Assembly: GCA_029204225.1 (NCBI GenBank)
Contig: CM055102.1
Coordinates: forward strand, 38,951,014 to 39,015,013
DNA: 64,000 nt
DNA from: Diphasiastrum complanatum
Taxonomy: Eukaryota; Streptophyta; Lycopodiopsida; Lycopodiales; Lycopodiaceae
Direction of reading: 5' to 3'
Both the position numbers and the translations under genes were made by a program. The notes below the pieces were generated by a model. It was not told where the DNA came from. It saw only the letters and a program-made list of their open reading frames with translations, and did not search any database. Below, in pieces: positions 40,997-51,469 of the stretch (position 1 is the stretch's first letter; every line of letters begins with the position of its first letter).

Positions 40997-41905
40997 TGTT
41001 GCGCCGGCGTCTCAAAGGGGCACTAGGACTTGAGCGGTTTTCCCAACATGTGCTTAACTCTAACATTCATCCATCATGCACTTACGTAAAAGCCAACTCA
41101 GAAACGTTACAAGCTTAACCATTCAGACTTAAAAAAACTGGAATCCCAACCAACCCGAAAGCCAACTCAGAATCTATCCCCAAAAGGTAACCAAAGGCAA
41201 AGACAAGCCACACATGAGACCCAAGGCATAGTGGTCGCCAAACTGACCAATTGGCATAGCGACAAGCCACACGTCAATGATGAGGACCCTTAGGAGCCGA
41301 CGATGCAAAAAGGTTGTAGTAAGGGTCCTTCCACTTGGACCAGTCCCGGAGGCGAAACCGAAATGATAATCATCCCCAAGGATCAACTTTATTAGATTTG
41401 GAAGAGGTTACATTCATACATAGACTGATCGGTCTCGGGGCCACCAACATGTGCTGGGCATTGTGCCTGGCTCGTGCTGGTAAAGGGAGCTGAGACCTGG
41501 CGACTGGATTCCTGGCGCTGGTTGAGCTGCCCAAGTTTCTGTCTGCCGGACTCCCCCTATAGTTCTGTTGTGATTCGACGCACCCCCTCTGGTTTGAAAC
41601 ATAGTGCTTTCTGGTAAAGCACACTTTTTAGGACTTAGTTTTCATTTTGTTGATTAAGCCTGGCAGAATCAGTCTGGCTCCTAGACATGGGTCCCGGGAG
41701 CCGTCCCGGCGGCAGAATCAATTGGCTTCCTGACTAGGCCATGACTCGAGCTCCAGAGCTAGCTCATGACTTGTGACTACTTGACTGGCTCACCACAAGT
41801 CGGAGGCTCAGTCCTTGACGTTCTAACTTGCTCTGGGACTTTAGAGAGTGTCACCCTTAGAGTCTTACAGCGCACGCTGGGTGCACCCGAGTCAGCTTTA
41901 CAACA
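40997..41905 (-). mobile_element. 5' LTR (909 bp) of the gypsy deletion derivative
   Basis: Left end tgttgcgccggcg, right end gctttacaaca, so on the minus strand TGTTGTAAAG...CGCAACA. The right 38 bp recur as the 3' LTR stub at 38683-38720. Next to the primer site. The copia fragment at 41906 begins exactly at its outer edge. Confidence 0.85.
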
Positions 41906-42556
41906 CTCCCATGTCATGCTCTTGGAGGAAGGACACCATATGAAGTCTTATTCAAAGAAGAAGCCTAAGGTTGATCACCTTAGAGTATTTGGTACTATTT
42001 GCTTTGCACATATTCCCTTGGAAACAAGGAAGAAGGATGATCCATGCTCGAGAATGAATATTTATCTATTATTGGCTACTCGGATTCGGACTTTGCAAGT
42101 GATAAGATGGATTGAAAGTCCACAAGTGCACATACTATTTTTTTTGGAGGAAGTCTCATATCTTGGCTTTCCAAAAAGCAAGATACTATGTCTCTTTCTT
42201 CTTGACAATGTGAGGCCGAGTATAAAACACTCACTACAACAACAAAAGAAGTGCTTTGGATCAAGAGGATTCTATTGGAGCTAAAATACATCAAAGAGGA
42301 GGAGCTACCATTGATATATTGTGATACTATCTTGACCCACACACTTGCAAATAATCCAATTTTTCATGCAAGAAGCAAGCACATAGAAGTGGCACACCAC
42401 TTTGTGAGAGAGAAGCTTATTGAAGGAGAGATCCATTTGGAGCATATCGATTCATCATCTTGTATTGGCGATCTACTCACCAAGCCTCTACTCAAGAGTT
42501 CCTTCATCAAACATAGATCCAATCTTGGAATGATTCCAAGATCCATGATTTTTTAG
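41906..42556 (+). pseudogene. Copia pol with RT deleted: integrase end joined to RNase H
   Basis: Integrase C-terminus (KKPKVDHLRVFGTICFAHIP, LETRKKDDPCS) passes at about 42055 to RNase H (GYSDSDFASDKMD, FGGSLISWLSKKQDTMSLSS, EAEYKTLTTTTKEVLWIKRI, ARSKHIEVAHHFVREK, SSCIGDLLTKPLL). The whole RT is gone. Frames shift several times, but the last 100 codons are open. Followed by polypurine aggaggag (42572-42579) and LTR. Confidence 0.88.
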
Positions 42557-42579
42557 ATTAGATATCTTTTTAGGAGGAG

Positions 42580-43304
42580 TGTAAAAGTTATAAAATGTTA
42601 TCTATCATAGCCTTAGGTGTTTGCTAAGTTTTTATGTCAAGCATCTTTGTGTAGGGCCAAAATTGGCAAAGATGGAAAAATTGTCAATTCCACATGTAAA
42701 GCCACAATTTGGCAAAAAGTAGATTATGATGCAAACTTGAGCTACTTAGGCTTGTGAAAAGGCTTGTGACACTTGTGTTAATATAATTTGATGAGTGATC
42801 AAGTCAAAGTGTTGGCTTTGGTCAAAGGGTCCAATCAAAATTGAGAAACCTCATGAAGGGTCCAATAGAATTGCAAGATGAATGCATCACTCATCCAATA
42901 GCATTAAAGAGGCTAGGATTAGGGGTCCAATAGGAAGTAAGCATGGCTCTCCACAAGTTTCATATGTACTCTCATTAGCAATCATAATCTAATTGAGTTT
43001 TTGAGTCATATTGAGTGCAATCAAGTTTTGCTTGTATTTCCTTCTCTCTCTACCCAAGGACAAATTGGTCTATTCTCTCTCTACCTGAGGAGAGGAGCTT
43101 AATTTTAATTAGTTTTTTCATGAAGTACTTCTCTTACATGTAAAAACACTTTGGTTATCAATCTATGCATCTATCTTTGCCTCTTTGCCTTAGATTTTGA
43201 TCTAGATCTTGGATTTCAATCTAGTGTTGATCTAAAATGCATAAGCTTTGCTAAGGAGATCATTCACACACATTAGGACATTCCCACACATGTGAAATTT
43301 CACA
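42580..43304 (+). mobile_element. 3' LTR (725 bp) of the copia element
   Basis: TGTAAAAGTTATAAA...GAAATTTCACA, directly after the polypurine tract. It is the direct counterpart of the inverted 5' LTR at 26164-26855, so a family with at least two insertions in this window. Confidence 0.88.
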
Positions 43305-45452
43305 TTCATGAAATAAGGACTGTGGTCAGAGGGTGGCATCTTGGTCAAAAAATAAAAAATCTTTTGGACATAGATGCCCAATTCCCAATTGCTTATGCGA
43401 CAATTAACTAATTGCATTTGATTATTTTGCTTTATTATGAATTTCCAAAAATGGCTTTACTGAATTTGTAAAGCCTATGGGTTAGAATCAAGTGAGTCTC
43501 CCATGTCAGGCGAGGTCGGTCAAATCTCAAGAAAAGCGATAAAGTCGTCTCCCACTACGACACTTCCTCATTTGCCATATTCTTAGGAAAAATAAATTTT
43601 TTTTTCCATTAAGTTACAAGTTTGTATGGGTATTATTGTGTCCATTCAAGCAATATTCATAGAAAATTATCGTTTTTTATGAAACTTTTCATGCATGATA
43701 TTAATATCATCAAACTTGTAAGGTTCCTATAAGGTCCCTCACCAAGGATACAATAGCCAAGCAAGCCACAACAAGGCAACACAAGAGAATCGGATGGTGG
43801 ACAAACCATTCCAACCAAACCTAGATCGAACGGATCTAGCCCCCAAGATACGGATCAATCACTCACAAGGGATAGAGGAATCACACCAGCAACATGTAGC
43901 TACTAACATCCAAATCAAGCATACACTAGTGAGAGCCCAATGGGTATACGTCTATCCTCCAAGGCCCATGCACCACTAGTAGTGACTCCTCATTGGACAC
44001 ATCTGCAGCCTAACTGGGCCATGCCATGTAGTTTTTCAATGACTCACTGATAGACCCATAAAAATCCACCATCTTAAGTTTAGGCCTCCAGCCATTAATT
44101 ATGACCATATGCACACGAGGGCCCCAAACCCCTCATAATCATAATTAAATTATGGGTCGAGGTAGGCCTATTGACCTCCTTATGGGATAATAATCCAAGA
44201 TCAGTCGTGGGGTGGCCAAGCATGTCAGGCTTGTTATTTTGTCATTCAATACCATTTGAAATCATTTTTTTAAATCCAACAGCTGATAAAAAACATTGGA
44301 ATTACAATTGTTTTCGAAGTCTTGTGATTCGTAGCAGATTCCTTGGTCAATGGGGCCGCCATTTCAACATTCTAACCCTCCACATTTGGCATCGGGACGA
44401 GCTCTAAGAGCATATGTTGGCCATCATGTCTCTTGTAATAAAATTATGTGCAAGTGGTCATCTTGTACATATTATATTATGTTCTTATCGGACATGAAAA
44501 GAAAGCTCCTAGGGGACACACATTTAATTCTAACACATTAAACAAAAAAAATTGATTCCTTAAGATGGTCACCATTTCATTCCCTTCACCATGTGATCAT
44601 CTATAACCAACCTATGCTCATTCATGTGATAATTAGCAATGATGTCGTATTTATACTTTGATATTTTTAACTTATTGTCTATCACTCTTATGATTACAAT
44701 CCATTTTCCACAGAGTAACTCTAGTAACTCTCATGAGGAGAGTCAACGATGACCTTTGAAAAGATTGAATAGAAATTGCATGTTCAAGTGAGAACGCATA
44801 ATCTTGTTATGAGAAAACAACTGATGACTATAGAGGGGAATCTGTCTCAAAAACGGTGATTTTGTTTTACAAACATCCTTTCAAGTGCTGCAGATTGAAG
44901 AGCAAAATGCCCGTCCTAGGCCTTTTGTCCTTCAAATGAAGGGCATTTACTTCATGCACCCTTCAAATATCAAACTAAGTAAATGAGCATTCCATAGTTT
45001 TAACATAAACATAAACCTATTTTTTTTAAGGGTAGAGTTGCCTTTCAATCTGCAGCATTGAAATTTTCCTTTGGCATAGAAGGATGAGCCAAAAAAATCA
45101 GTAACAATTAGAAGTGCGATAGTTCAGTCACCCAAGTCCACGGCAGTGGGCAGCAATAAGGATATACATACAAAACAAAAAAACAGAAGGCAAGTCAATA
45201 TTCAAGCGTTCGTTGCTTTGTCATAGTCATCGGATCCTGTGGCTTCCTGTATCCTTTATAGTGAGCGTATCCTTTATAGTGAGCGTAGAATCAACGATCA
45301 GCCGGCCTTTTATCCTTTACTCTTTCCTGCGCACACTTGTAAATAAATTTTTTAACGCTAGAATCAACATGCGAAACTCGAATATAAAGCACGCAATGCA
45401 GCGATCTGATCACTACAATTTGTTGAATAGTTGCTCCAATACACATTCCAGA
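43305..45452. other. Intergenic, upstream of the dirigent gene
   Basis: No supported gene or element. The last few hundred bases would hold the dirigent promoter; a 20 bp direct duplication (gtatcctttatagtgagcgt, 45248 and 45268) lies about 190 bp before the chosen start. Confidence 0.5.
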
Positions 45453-45989
45453 ATGCAGCTCCTTACAACCATTTTCATGGTGTGCTTCGTTACTAGCTGT
45501 AGCTGGGTGCAGGGTGAGGCGGAATCAAATAAGACGGTAGTGCGGCTCCAATGGTATATGCACGACACACCTTTTAGTGGGCCGAATTCATCTGCCATAT
45601 CCGTTACAGGTTACAATGCTAGCGATATTCAGAATGAATTAGCTCACAACTTATTCGGACAGATCTTCGTGTTCGACGATCCGGTAACCCAGGGATCTTC
45701 TCTAATATCTCCAAGCTTGGGAAGAGCTCGAGGCACTTACGCTTTTATCTCCAAAGAAGAATTTCTTATATTCATGAGCTTCACGGTTAGTTTCCAAACT
45801 GGAAAGTACAACGGCAGCAGTCTCAACATAGTTGGAGGTGATCCGAATCAAAGTGTATATTCTATCGTGGGAGGAACGGGAGAGTTCATCCTTGCAAGGG
45901 GAATCCTCGAGCAAGAGCTTGTCAATGCTTTTGGACCATTCCATGGATCATCCACCTTATCACACAATGCCACTATCTACTTAGATTAA
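45453..45989 (+). CDS. Secreted dirigent-domain protein
   Basis: Single-exon, 178 codons, uninterrupted. Start at 45453 chosen because it opens a signal peptide (MQLLTTIFMVCFVTSCSWVQ, cleavage near residues 20-22); an upstream in-frame ATG at 45369 adds only a polar extension. The dirigent domain spans about 29-178: LQWYMHDTPFSGPN (32-45), GQIFVFDDPVTQG (69-81), GRARGTYAFISKEE (90-103), FQTGKYNGSSLNIVG (114-128), VGGTGEFILARG (139-150, conserved Arg149). Six NxS/T sites (26, 45, 55, 120, 132, 172) suit a glycosylated apoplastic protein. The family steers stereo-selective coupling of phenoxy radicals in lignan or related phenolic pathways; which coupling cannot be told. The only compact intact host gene here, between a copia LTR and a CACTA element. 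Confidence 0.92.
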   Translation: MQLLTTIFMVCFVTSCSWVQGEAESNKTVVRLQWYMHDTPFSGPNSSAISVTGYNASDIQNELAHNLFGQIFVFDDPVTQGSSLISPSLGRARGTYAFISKEEFLIFMSFTVSFQTGKYNGSSLNIVGGDPNQSVYSIVGGTGEFILARGILEQELVNAFGPFHGSSTLSHNATIYLD

Positions 45990-46607
45990 GTTAGACATTG
46001 CATCTTCAAGAAAGATGCCTCTTCTTTGGTTGAATCCATATGGAAGCCACATGTTTGATCAAGTTGAACGCTGTGAAATTGTTTTGTTTTGATTTATCAA
46101 ATGAAGACGTTGCCCTAATAGGTGCATATGCATTTTCTTAACTCGTTATAACTCATACATATTCAATACTCTAGATGGTATAGGTTGATATAATAGTTTA
46201 TGGTGATCCATACAACCACTCAAAAAATCCATAAGTTAGTTTTGTGATATGCTTAAAAGTCTCACTTTTGCGAATCCTTACCGTAAAGTCTTGAAGTCTT
46301 GATGCTAATAGTTCAACACCTAATGTTGATACCTCGACATTTCATCTCTACACATCAAGATATTAATCATTTCATAGCTAAAGGAAACTGATAACATAGC
46401 ATTTTATGTTCATTATTTGATATCTTATTCAATTATGCTACAAATGATCAATGTTACATTATTATTACAAATACCATAATAAATATTTAGTTACAAATAT
46501 CAAGCCATAAAGAAAATATATCACATGATCTATATTTCAAACTACAATCTCATAACGTTGGGTCCGTTCAACTATAGAATCAAGTAATGCCTAGCAATAA
46601 GATATCT
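45990..46607. other. Dirigent 3' flank, no further gene
   Basis: AT-rich 3' flank up to the CACTA terminal repeat. No coding support. Confidence 0.5.
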
Positions 46608-47187
46608 CACTACTACGAAAGTGTGTATAAAGGGCGGACTTTAAGGGTGGCCATTTTTCAGGCCGCCCTTTAAGCATGCTTAAAAGACGGCCACAAAAAT
46701 GTTGGAAGTGCTTAAAGGGCAGCCATTGAAAATGAATGCATAAAGGGAGGCCTCATGGCCGCTCTTTAGTTATAACATAATTGTTATTTTTATGTCCTTT
46801 ATGCATCATCCCACAAAGGGAGGCGAATAAATGTCTTTTATGCAATACTCCAATTCAATAATGATGGCAAGGTGCGACCATCCAGTCACATTTTAGACAT
46901 GAAGGGTTCAAAATAAAGGCCATCCACAATAGTAATTTAGATGTGTTAATGCCAAATCATAGATGACGATAATTTCTTAAGTGAATTTTCATCATAATCA
47001 CACATTTCAGTTTTAAAATGAGACATTGATTGACATCAAACTCATATAAGTAGATAAATGATAGATGGCTCCAGTACATCAAAATGTATCTCAACAAGTA
47101 CTAATGGTCAATAATCAAATTCTTCTAACTTACTAGAAGATATATTACTATCTTCTTTATCTTCCACTACATCCACATGTCTAGAAT

Positions 47188-47757
47188 CTAGATTGATTGT
47201 AATATTATGACCAATGACAACCACATGCCCACCTTCACAAGCTTTTTCATGACTATCAATATAATCTTTAGATAACATGATGGGACAAGAATATTGAGTG
47301 ATAGATCCATAATTTTATAATTTGCATCAGTGGATTGTTGACATCGAGGCACATGATCTAGGACCACACTCCATGATGGATGATCCATCTCATCGGGAAT
47401 ATAGAAAACTTGTTGCACATGTGTGGGCATCACAAATGGTTGGTCACCAATGTCAAATGTTTTCAAGGTTTTAGATGTATCCACCATTTGAAAGCCATAT
47501 TTATCCAGTTTCATTGTTGCATTGCTTCCTACAATATTTGGTTTCAACCATTTGCAATATAACAAGCTAGTTGAGAAAGATCCAAAATCCAATTCTATGA
47601 TGTGTTGGACACACCCAAAGAAATGAAGCTTGGCATTTATAGGAATTTTGTCTTCTACACTATTGCGACTCCAAGTATCAAAATGCTGCAATTTCAGAAT
47701 CTTGTGTGACCTTTGCAATATCAGCTTCCTTTGTCCTAAAATGGTAACAATTGACAT
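47188..47757 (-). pseudogene. CACTA DUF4216-like C-terminal domain
   Basis: 189 codons open on the minus strand. HFFGCVQHIIELDFGSFSTS, LLYCKWLKP, KYGFQMVDTSKTL, DQPFVMPTHVQQVFYIPDEM, HPSWSVVLDHVP parallel DUF4216 (V.LF.C.W.......DEYGF..V......DPF.LA.Q..QVFYV.DP.D..W.VV). Lies 3' of DUF4218 as usual in CACTA transposases. Long but isolated by frameshifts from the rest. Confidence 0.75.
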
Positions 47758-48458
47758 TCACACCTCGATATGAGTGCGCTGTATGAAAAGGTCCTCGTGC
47801 AAGCTCAAATAATGTAATGTCCACATCATGCCCTTGTTTAGATAGCTCTAAAATCTGTTACACCCAACAATAATAAAAATGTACAAGTTTCAAACATAAA
47901 TATTAGATTTCAATTGAGTTTGACATGACTTGAAAGAAAAACTAGGATTTGAGAAGAATAAACATACTCTTCCTGAAAGCCATTTGGAAAAATCGTCGAA
48001 ATGGTTATGCTTTTTAGTCCGTCTTGATTAGCTTTGAATTCTTCTTCACACATAAAAATGTTGATGACATCATAATCATTGTTTGACTCAACACAATTAT
48101 GTTGTCTATATGCATACATAATCTCATTACATTAAAGGATGGTATAAAAACTAGTTGTTTGAACTTCTCATAGAATATACTTTTTGCATGAACAAAAAAA
48201 AACCAGGCAATTTTTTTTTTTTATAAAAAGTCCAAAAATAACTTACTCTCGTCATGTGCTGGGAAGTTCCAAGTTCTCAAAATTACATAGGTGTGCTTGT
48301 TGTTGCATAATGGGAGGAAGTGATTTTTTTTTTTTGTTCTTTTCCCTTCACTTCCTCATCAAAATCAAACAGATTAGTGCCTTTATTTGCAACCCAAATT
48401 CTTCTTGAAGTTTTTTCAAATTCATTCCAGTACTCTCTCAAGAAACCAATGGATTCTT

Positions 48459-48842
48459 CTACAATATACCATTCTGCCATGCCTCTGGGCTTGCCAAGTT
48501 TTTCACGTAATATTTAAGGTTTTTCATATACCTCTCAAATGGATACATCCATCTTACTGGACCACATAGTCTTGTTTGCTCAACAACATGAATGAGCAAG
48601 TGAGTCATGATGTCAAAAAATGATGGTGGAAACGCCTTTTCTAGACAACATAAGACAGATGTTGCTTCATTACATAAGGCATCATACTTGTTTGGATCAA
48701 TTGGCTTGGCACATATATGTGAAAAAATGAGACTTAGTCTTATGATAGCAAAGTGAGCTCCCTCAGATAAAGAATATCGAATTGCTAGAGGAAGTAGTTG
48801 TTGCAAAAACATGTGATAGTTACGTGACTTCTTGGCCACCAA
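48459..48842 (-). pseudogene. CACTA transposase DUF4218 domain
   Basis: 127 codons: KSRNYHMFLQQLLPLAIRYS, ATSVLCCLEKAFPPSFFDIM, THLLIHVVEQTRLCGPVRWM, YPFERYMKNLKYYVKNLASP. A clear match to DUF4218 (KSHDCHVLMQ.LLPVA.R; PPSFFDIM.HL..HL; CGPV..RWMYP.ERYM). Ends at a stop at 48459. Confidence 0.88.
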
Positions 48843-48865
48843 CTTATCACTTAGTACATGAGCTC

Positions 48866-49102
48866 TTATTGATGCACTATAATCTTTGGAACCCGAATTG
48901 TTGACATAAGATTCAAATGATCTTGATGAATACCCATGTCTTCCATGTCCTTTCTTACTTTCATCGAGTCTTTGTCTCCATCATTAAATAATGTCTTCAA
49001 TATATTCTCAACAATACTTTTTCCACGTGCATGCCATCTATTGCATTTCGAATAAGAAGTTCCTAAAAAAAAAAAAGACTGTGTGATGCTACAATGACTC
49101 AA
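48866..49102 (-). pseudogene. CACTA transposase TNP2-DUF4218 linker
   Basis: Frames give WHARGKSIVENILKTLFNDG then DKDSMKVRKDMEDMGIHQD, equivalent to the segment where TNP2 proteins read H..KN...N...TLL...GK.KD....R.DL...GIR. A short A/T tract (49069-49078) marks the frame break to the TNP2 part. Confidence 0.7.
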
Positions 49103-49207
49103 AGCTTTTTGTGAAAATATTGCTACTCACTTTCCAGTATGGTAGAGTGTAAAAGAAGCTTAGCCTTTTCCATCCTGTGTACTTTGATGGATCTTCCACT
49201 TTTTCTT

Positions 49208-50410
49208 CTAGGATAACCATCTCTTTCTTTCATCACAAGCTTGCATGAGTTGTGTAGGTGTTTCTTGACAAGGTTGCACTCTCTCTTCCACATTTCCATC
49301 AAAAACCTTTTTCATTCTTTTGAAATGACGATTCATAGGCAAAAAATGTCTATGCCCACAATAAATAATTTTTCCCACGAACTCGACCACGTTCCCATTG
49401 TTATTAGATCCACATTCAAGGCGTCCTACATATCCCTTCATTGAGAAACCAACAAGCAAACCATATGCTGAAAAATCATGAATCATCCATTAAAGGATAC
49501 CTTTCATTGTAAAACTCTATTGCAATGATGCATCTTTATACTAACATAATATGTTAATATACCATGCCATAATTGCTCCTATTTATCAACAAGGACTTGA
49601 ATCATTCAAAAAACATGTTAAACATCATACTTCAAGCATACTATTTGATTCAATAACTCTATAAATCTAGGGTGAGTTCATACAACCTTTAAGTAGACAT
49701 CAATATTTTCAACATTCACTTGCTTGGGTCTAGGAATGAGCAAAGAGAGGCATTATGAAAACCTTTTTGGCAACGAGCCATGGTGGCAAGTTGTAGTTCA
49801 CTATCAATACTGGCCATATGGTCCAACGACTACTTAAATCTTCAAATGGGCACACTCCACCAATAACCAATCCCAAATGAACATTTCGTGGCTTTGTAGC
49901 ACGTGCTTCCAAGCAAGACAATCTATTGGGTGGCGCCATAGACCATCCTCACTTTTTTCTTTTGCATACCACTTCATATTAGTAGATATCACAGGACAAC
50001 TACAACCACTGAAAAAAGAAGTCACAAGCCATATTTATATCTATATTGCATGGAAAAGCTATAAAAACAAAGGCATGAAAATCTAATATATAGATCATGT
50101 AACATGTTCTACAATATGATAACAACAATTTATTTGATGTCATCGCATCTACATACATGTAAAATTGTAAAAGACGTGGTATGAGAGGAAAATATCTCAA
50201 TACTTTTTGTGGCACCTTGGATTTCTTCCAATGATTCTCTTTGCACACTAGGCAAGATCTTGGTAGTCTCCATGATATATGATATAGTCATTTACAGACA
50301 CATGGATAATGTTGTAATCTAGACCAATATCTTTTATCAACTTTTTTGTCTCATAAGTTGAACATGAAAACTCATAATTTTCAGGTAACAAATTTCTCTT
50401 GAGCAATTGT
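49208..50410 (-). pseudogene. CACTA TNP2 transposase, broken
   Basis: From the right: SCSTYETKKLIKDIGLDYN, then KVPQKVLRYFPLIPRLLQFY (50248-50000), SGCSCPVISTNMKWYAKEKS and EDGLWRHPIDCLAWKH (50025-49834), RNVHLGLVIGGVCPFEDLSS and WPVLIVNYNLPPWLVAKKVF (49939-49730), and IHDFSAYGLLVGFSMKGY, YCGHRHFLPMNRHFKRMKKV, FDGNVEERVQP (49486-49208). These follow the TNP2 order block by block. Frameshifts and a ~240 bp gap interrupt it. Confidence 0.88.
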
Positions 50411-50800
50411 TCATTGAAACTTGTTTGTGACCTTTAGGTTATATAGCAACAAGATGGAAAACAACTTAATTTGCTTGCATTTATCATACAATGATCCTTT
50501 TGCATATTTCATTAGTGAATTTGTTTTTGTTGCATCATCATCAATAACACTTTCATCTGGTGTAGGATGTGCACCTTCAATTCCACAATTTTCTTCACAG
50601 TTGTTGTCATGTTTGCTTTCCATTGAGATTTTGTCCACAACAACATTGACATTTTGAATCATATTCGAGAGGTTAATGTTCTTATCAAGCTTACGATCAA
50701 ATTCACCCATGGGATACTTTTGCCATGGCTCCTGATCCTCATCATCATGCTGAAAGGCAAAAAAACTATTGAAACTTAAACTACATACACTTTCCATCAT
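50411..50800 (-). pseudogene. Acidic ORF at the 5' side of the CACTA transposase
   Basis: 129 codons, with DDEDQEPWQKYPMGEFDRKL and PTPDESVIDDDATKTNSLM, then GSLYDKCKQIKLFSILLLYN. Position and composition suit the acidic N-terminal region before TNP2 (typical 'PLY.G......L...L.L...K' block at the end). No clear zinc-binding N-terminus. Confidence 0.55.
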
Positions 50801-51440
50801 GTGTTATCACAAAAAGTAACCAATTGATTGAATGATAATATCCCTGCATTAATGCAACAAATAGAAAATATTGAAACAACAAGATCTTTAATAATACATT
50901 CTCTATGCTTAAAGGCATGAAACAAGTACATGCTGAATTGGATACCCTTCCATTAATGTGATGACTAATGTACAATGTGTAAATCTTTTGCAAGACCAAA
51001 ACATGTTGGGCCATGTATCCACCATGGCACTCCATAAATGAGCCTCCATTTCCATCTTGCCACAAGAAACCATCAAGCCTTGGAAATCCATGAGTAAGTG
51101 AGTTCACCCATGATACTAAAGCAGCACCACATGACTCCCTAAACCAAGCAAGTTTTACTAGTCCATCTTCGAGATCTACTTGACACAAGAAAATGATCAT
51201 GAATTCACCAAAAATTGAAAATCTCCAACCATGGGCATCAAATAGCTCAACACTTGAGAACTTGATCATGGATAAGTGATATAATGAACCTCCAATAGCT
51301 TCATTTCCATCAACAAAACCATCCAAAAATTCTAATAGAAATCCAACATCAAAATGATGCTCACCAATGTAGCTAGTTTTACCATATCTTGACAATTTGC
51401 ACACATCCACTAAAAAATGCTCAAACTTGAGATAGAACAA
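50781..51440 (-). other. Open frame of 219 codons, unrecognised
   Basis: Unbroken minus-strand frame, rich in Phe/Leu/Gly, e.g. SYIGEHHFDVGFLLEFLDGF, VDGNEAIGGSLYHLSM, ESCGAALVSWVNSLTHGFPR. It lies between the CACTA transposase and a copia integrase remnant. No family recognised; it could be noncoding LTR or untranslated sequence, since base use is AT-rich and the frame has no clear structured motifs. Confidence 0.3.
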
Positions 51441-51469
51441 GTAAACTTGAAAAACACTTCCTTGCTACT

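Larger units (their letters stand above)
46608..50800 (-). mobile_element. Degenerate CACTA (En/Spm) element
   Basis: Left terminus CACTACTACGAAA at 46608, matching the plant CACTA terminal repeat. It is followed by subterminal repeats: aaagggcggact, aagggtggcc, ggccgccctttaa, taaaagacggcc, aaagggcagcc, aaagggaggcc (46628-46770). The minus-strand interior encodes TNP2 (about 50410-49208), linker and DUF4218 (49102-48459) and a DUF4216-like piece (47757-47188). The other terminus was not located; the right limit given is the last acidic ORF. All frames are broken, so it is not autonomous. Confidence 0.85.

Noticed and set aside
41370-41624. Minus-strand frames within the 909 bp gypsy LTR
   Set aside because: They lie wholly inside the LTR and have no recognisable motif.
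48184-48569. Plus-strand frames over the CACTA DUF4218 region
   Set aside because: Antisense shadows of the transposase, helped by T homopolymers.
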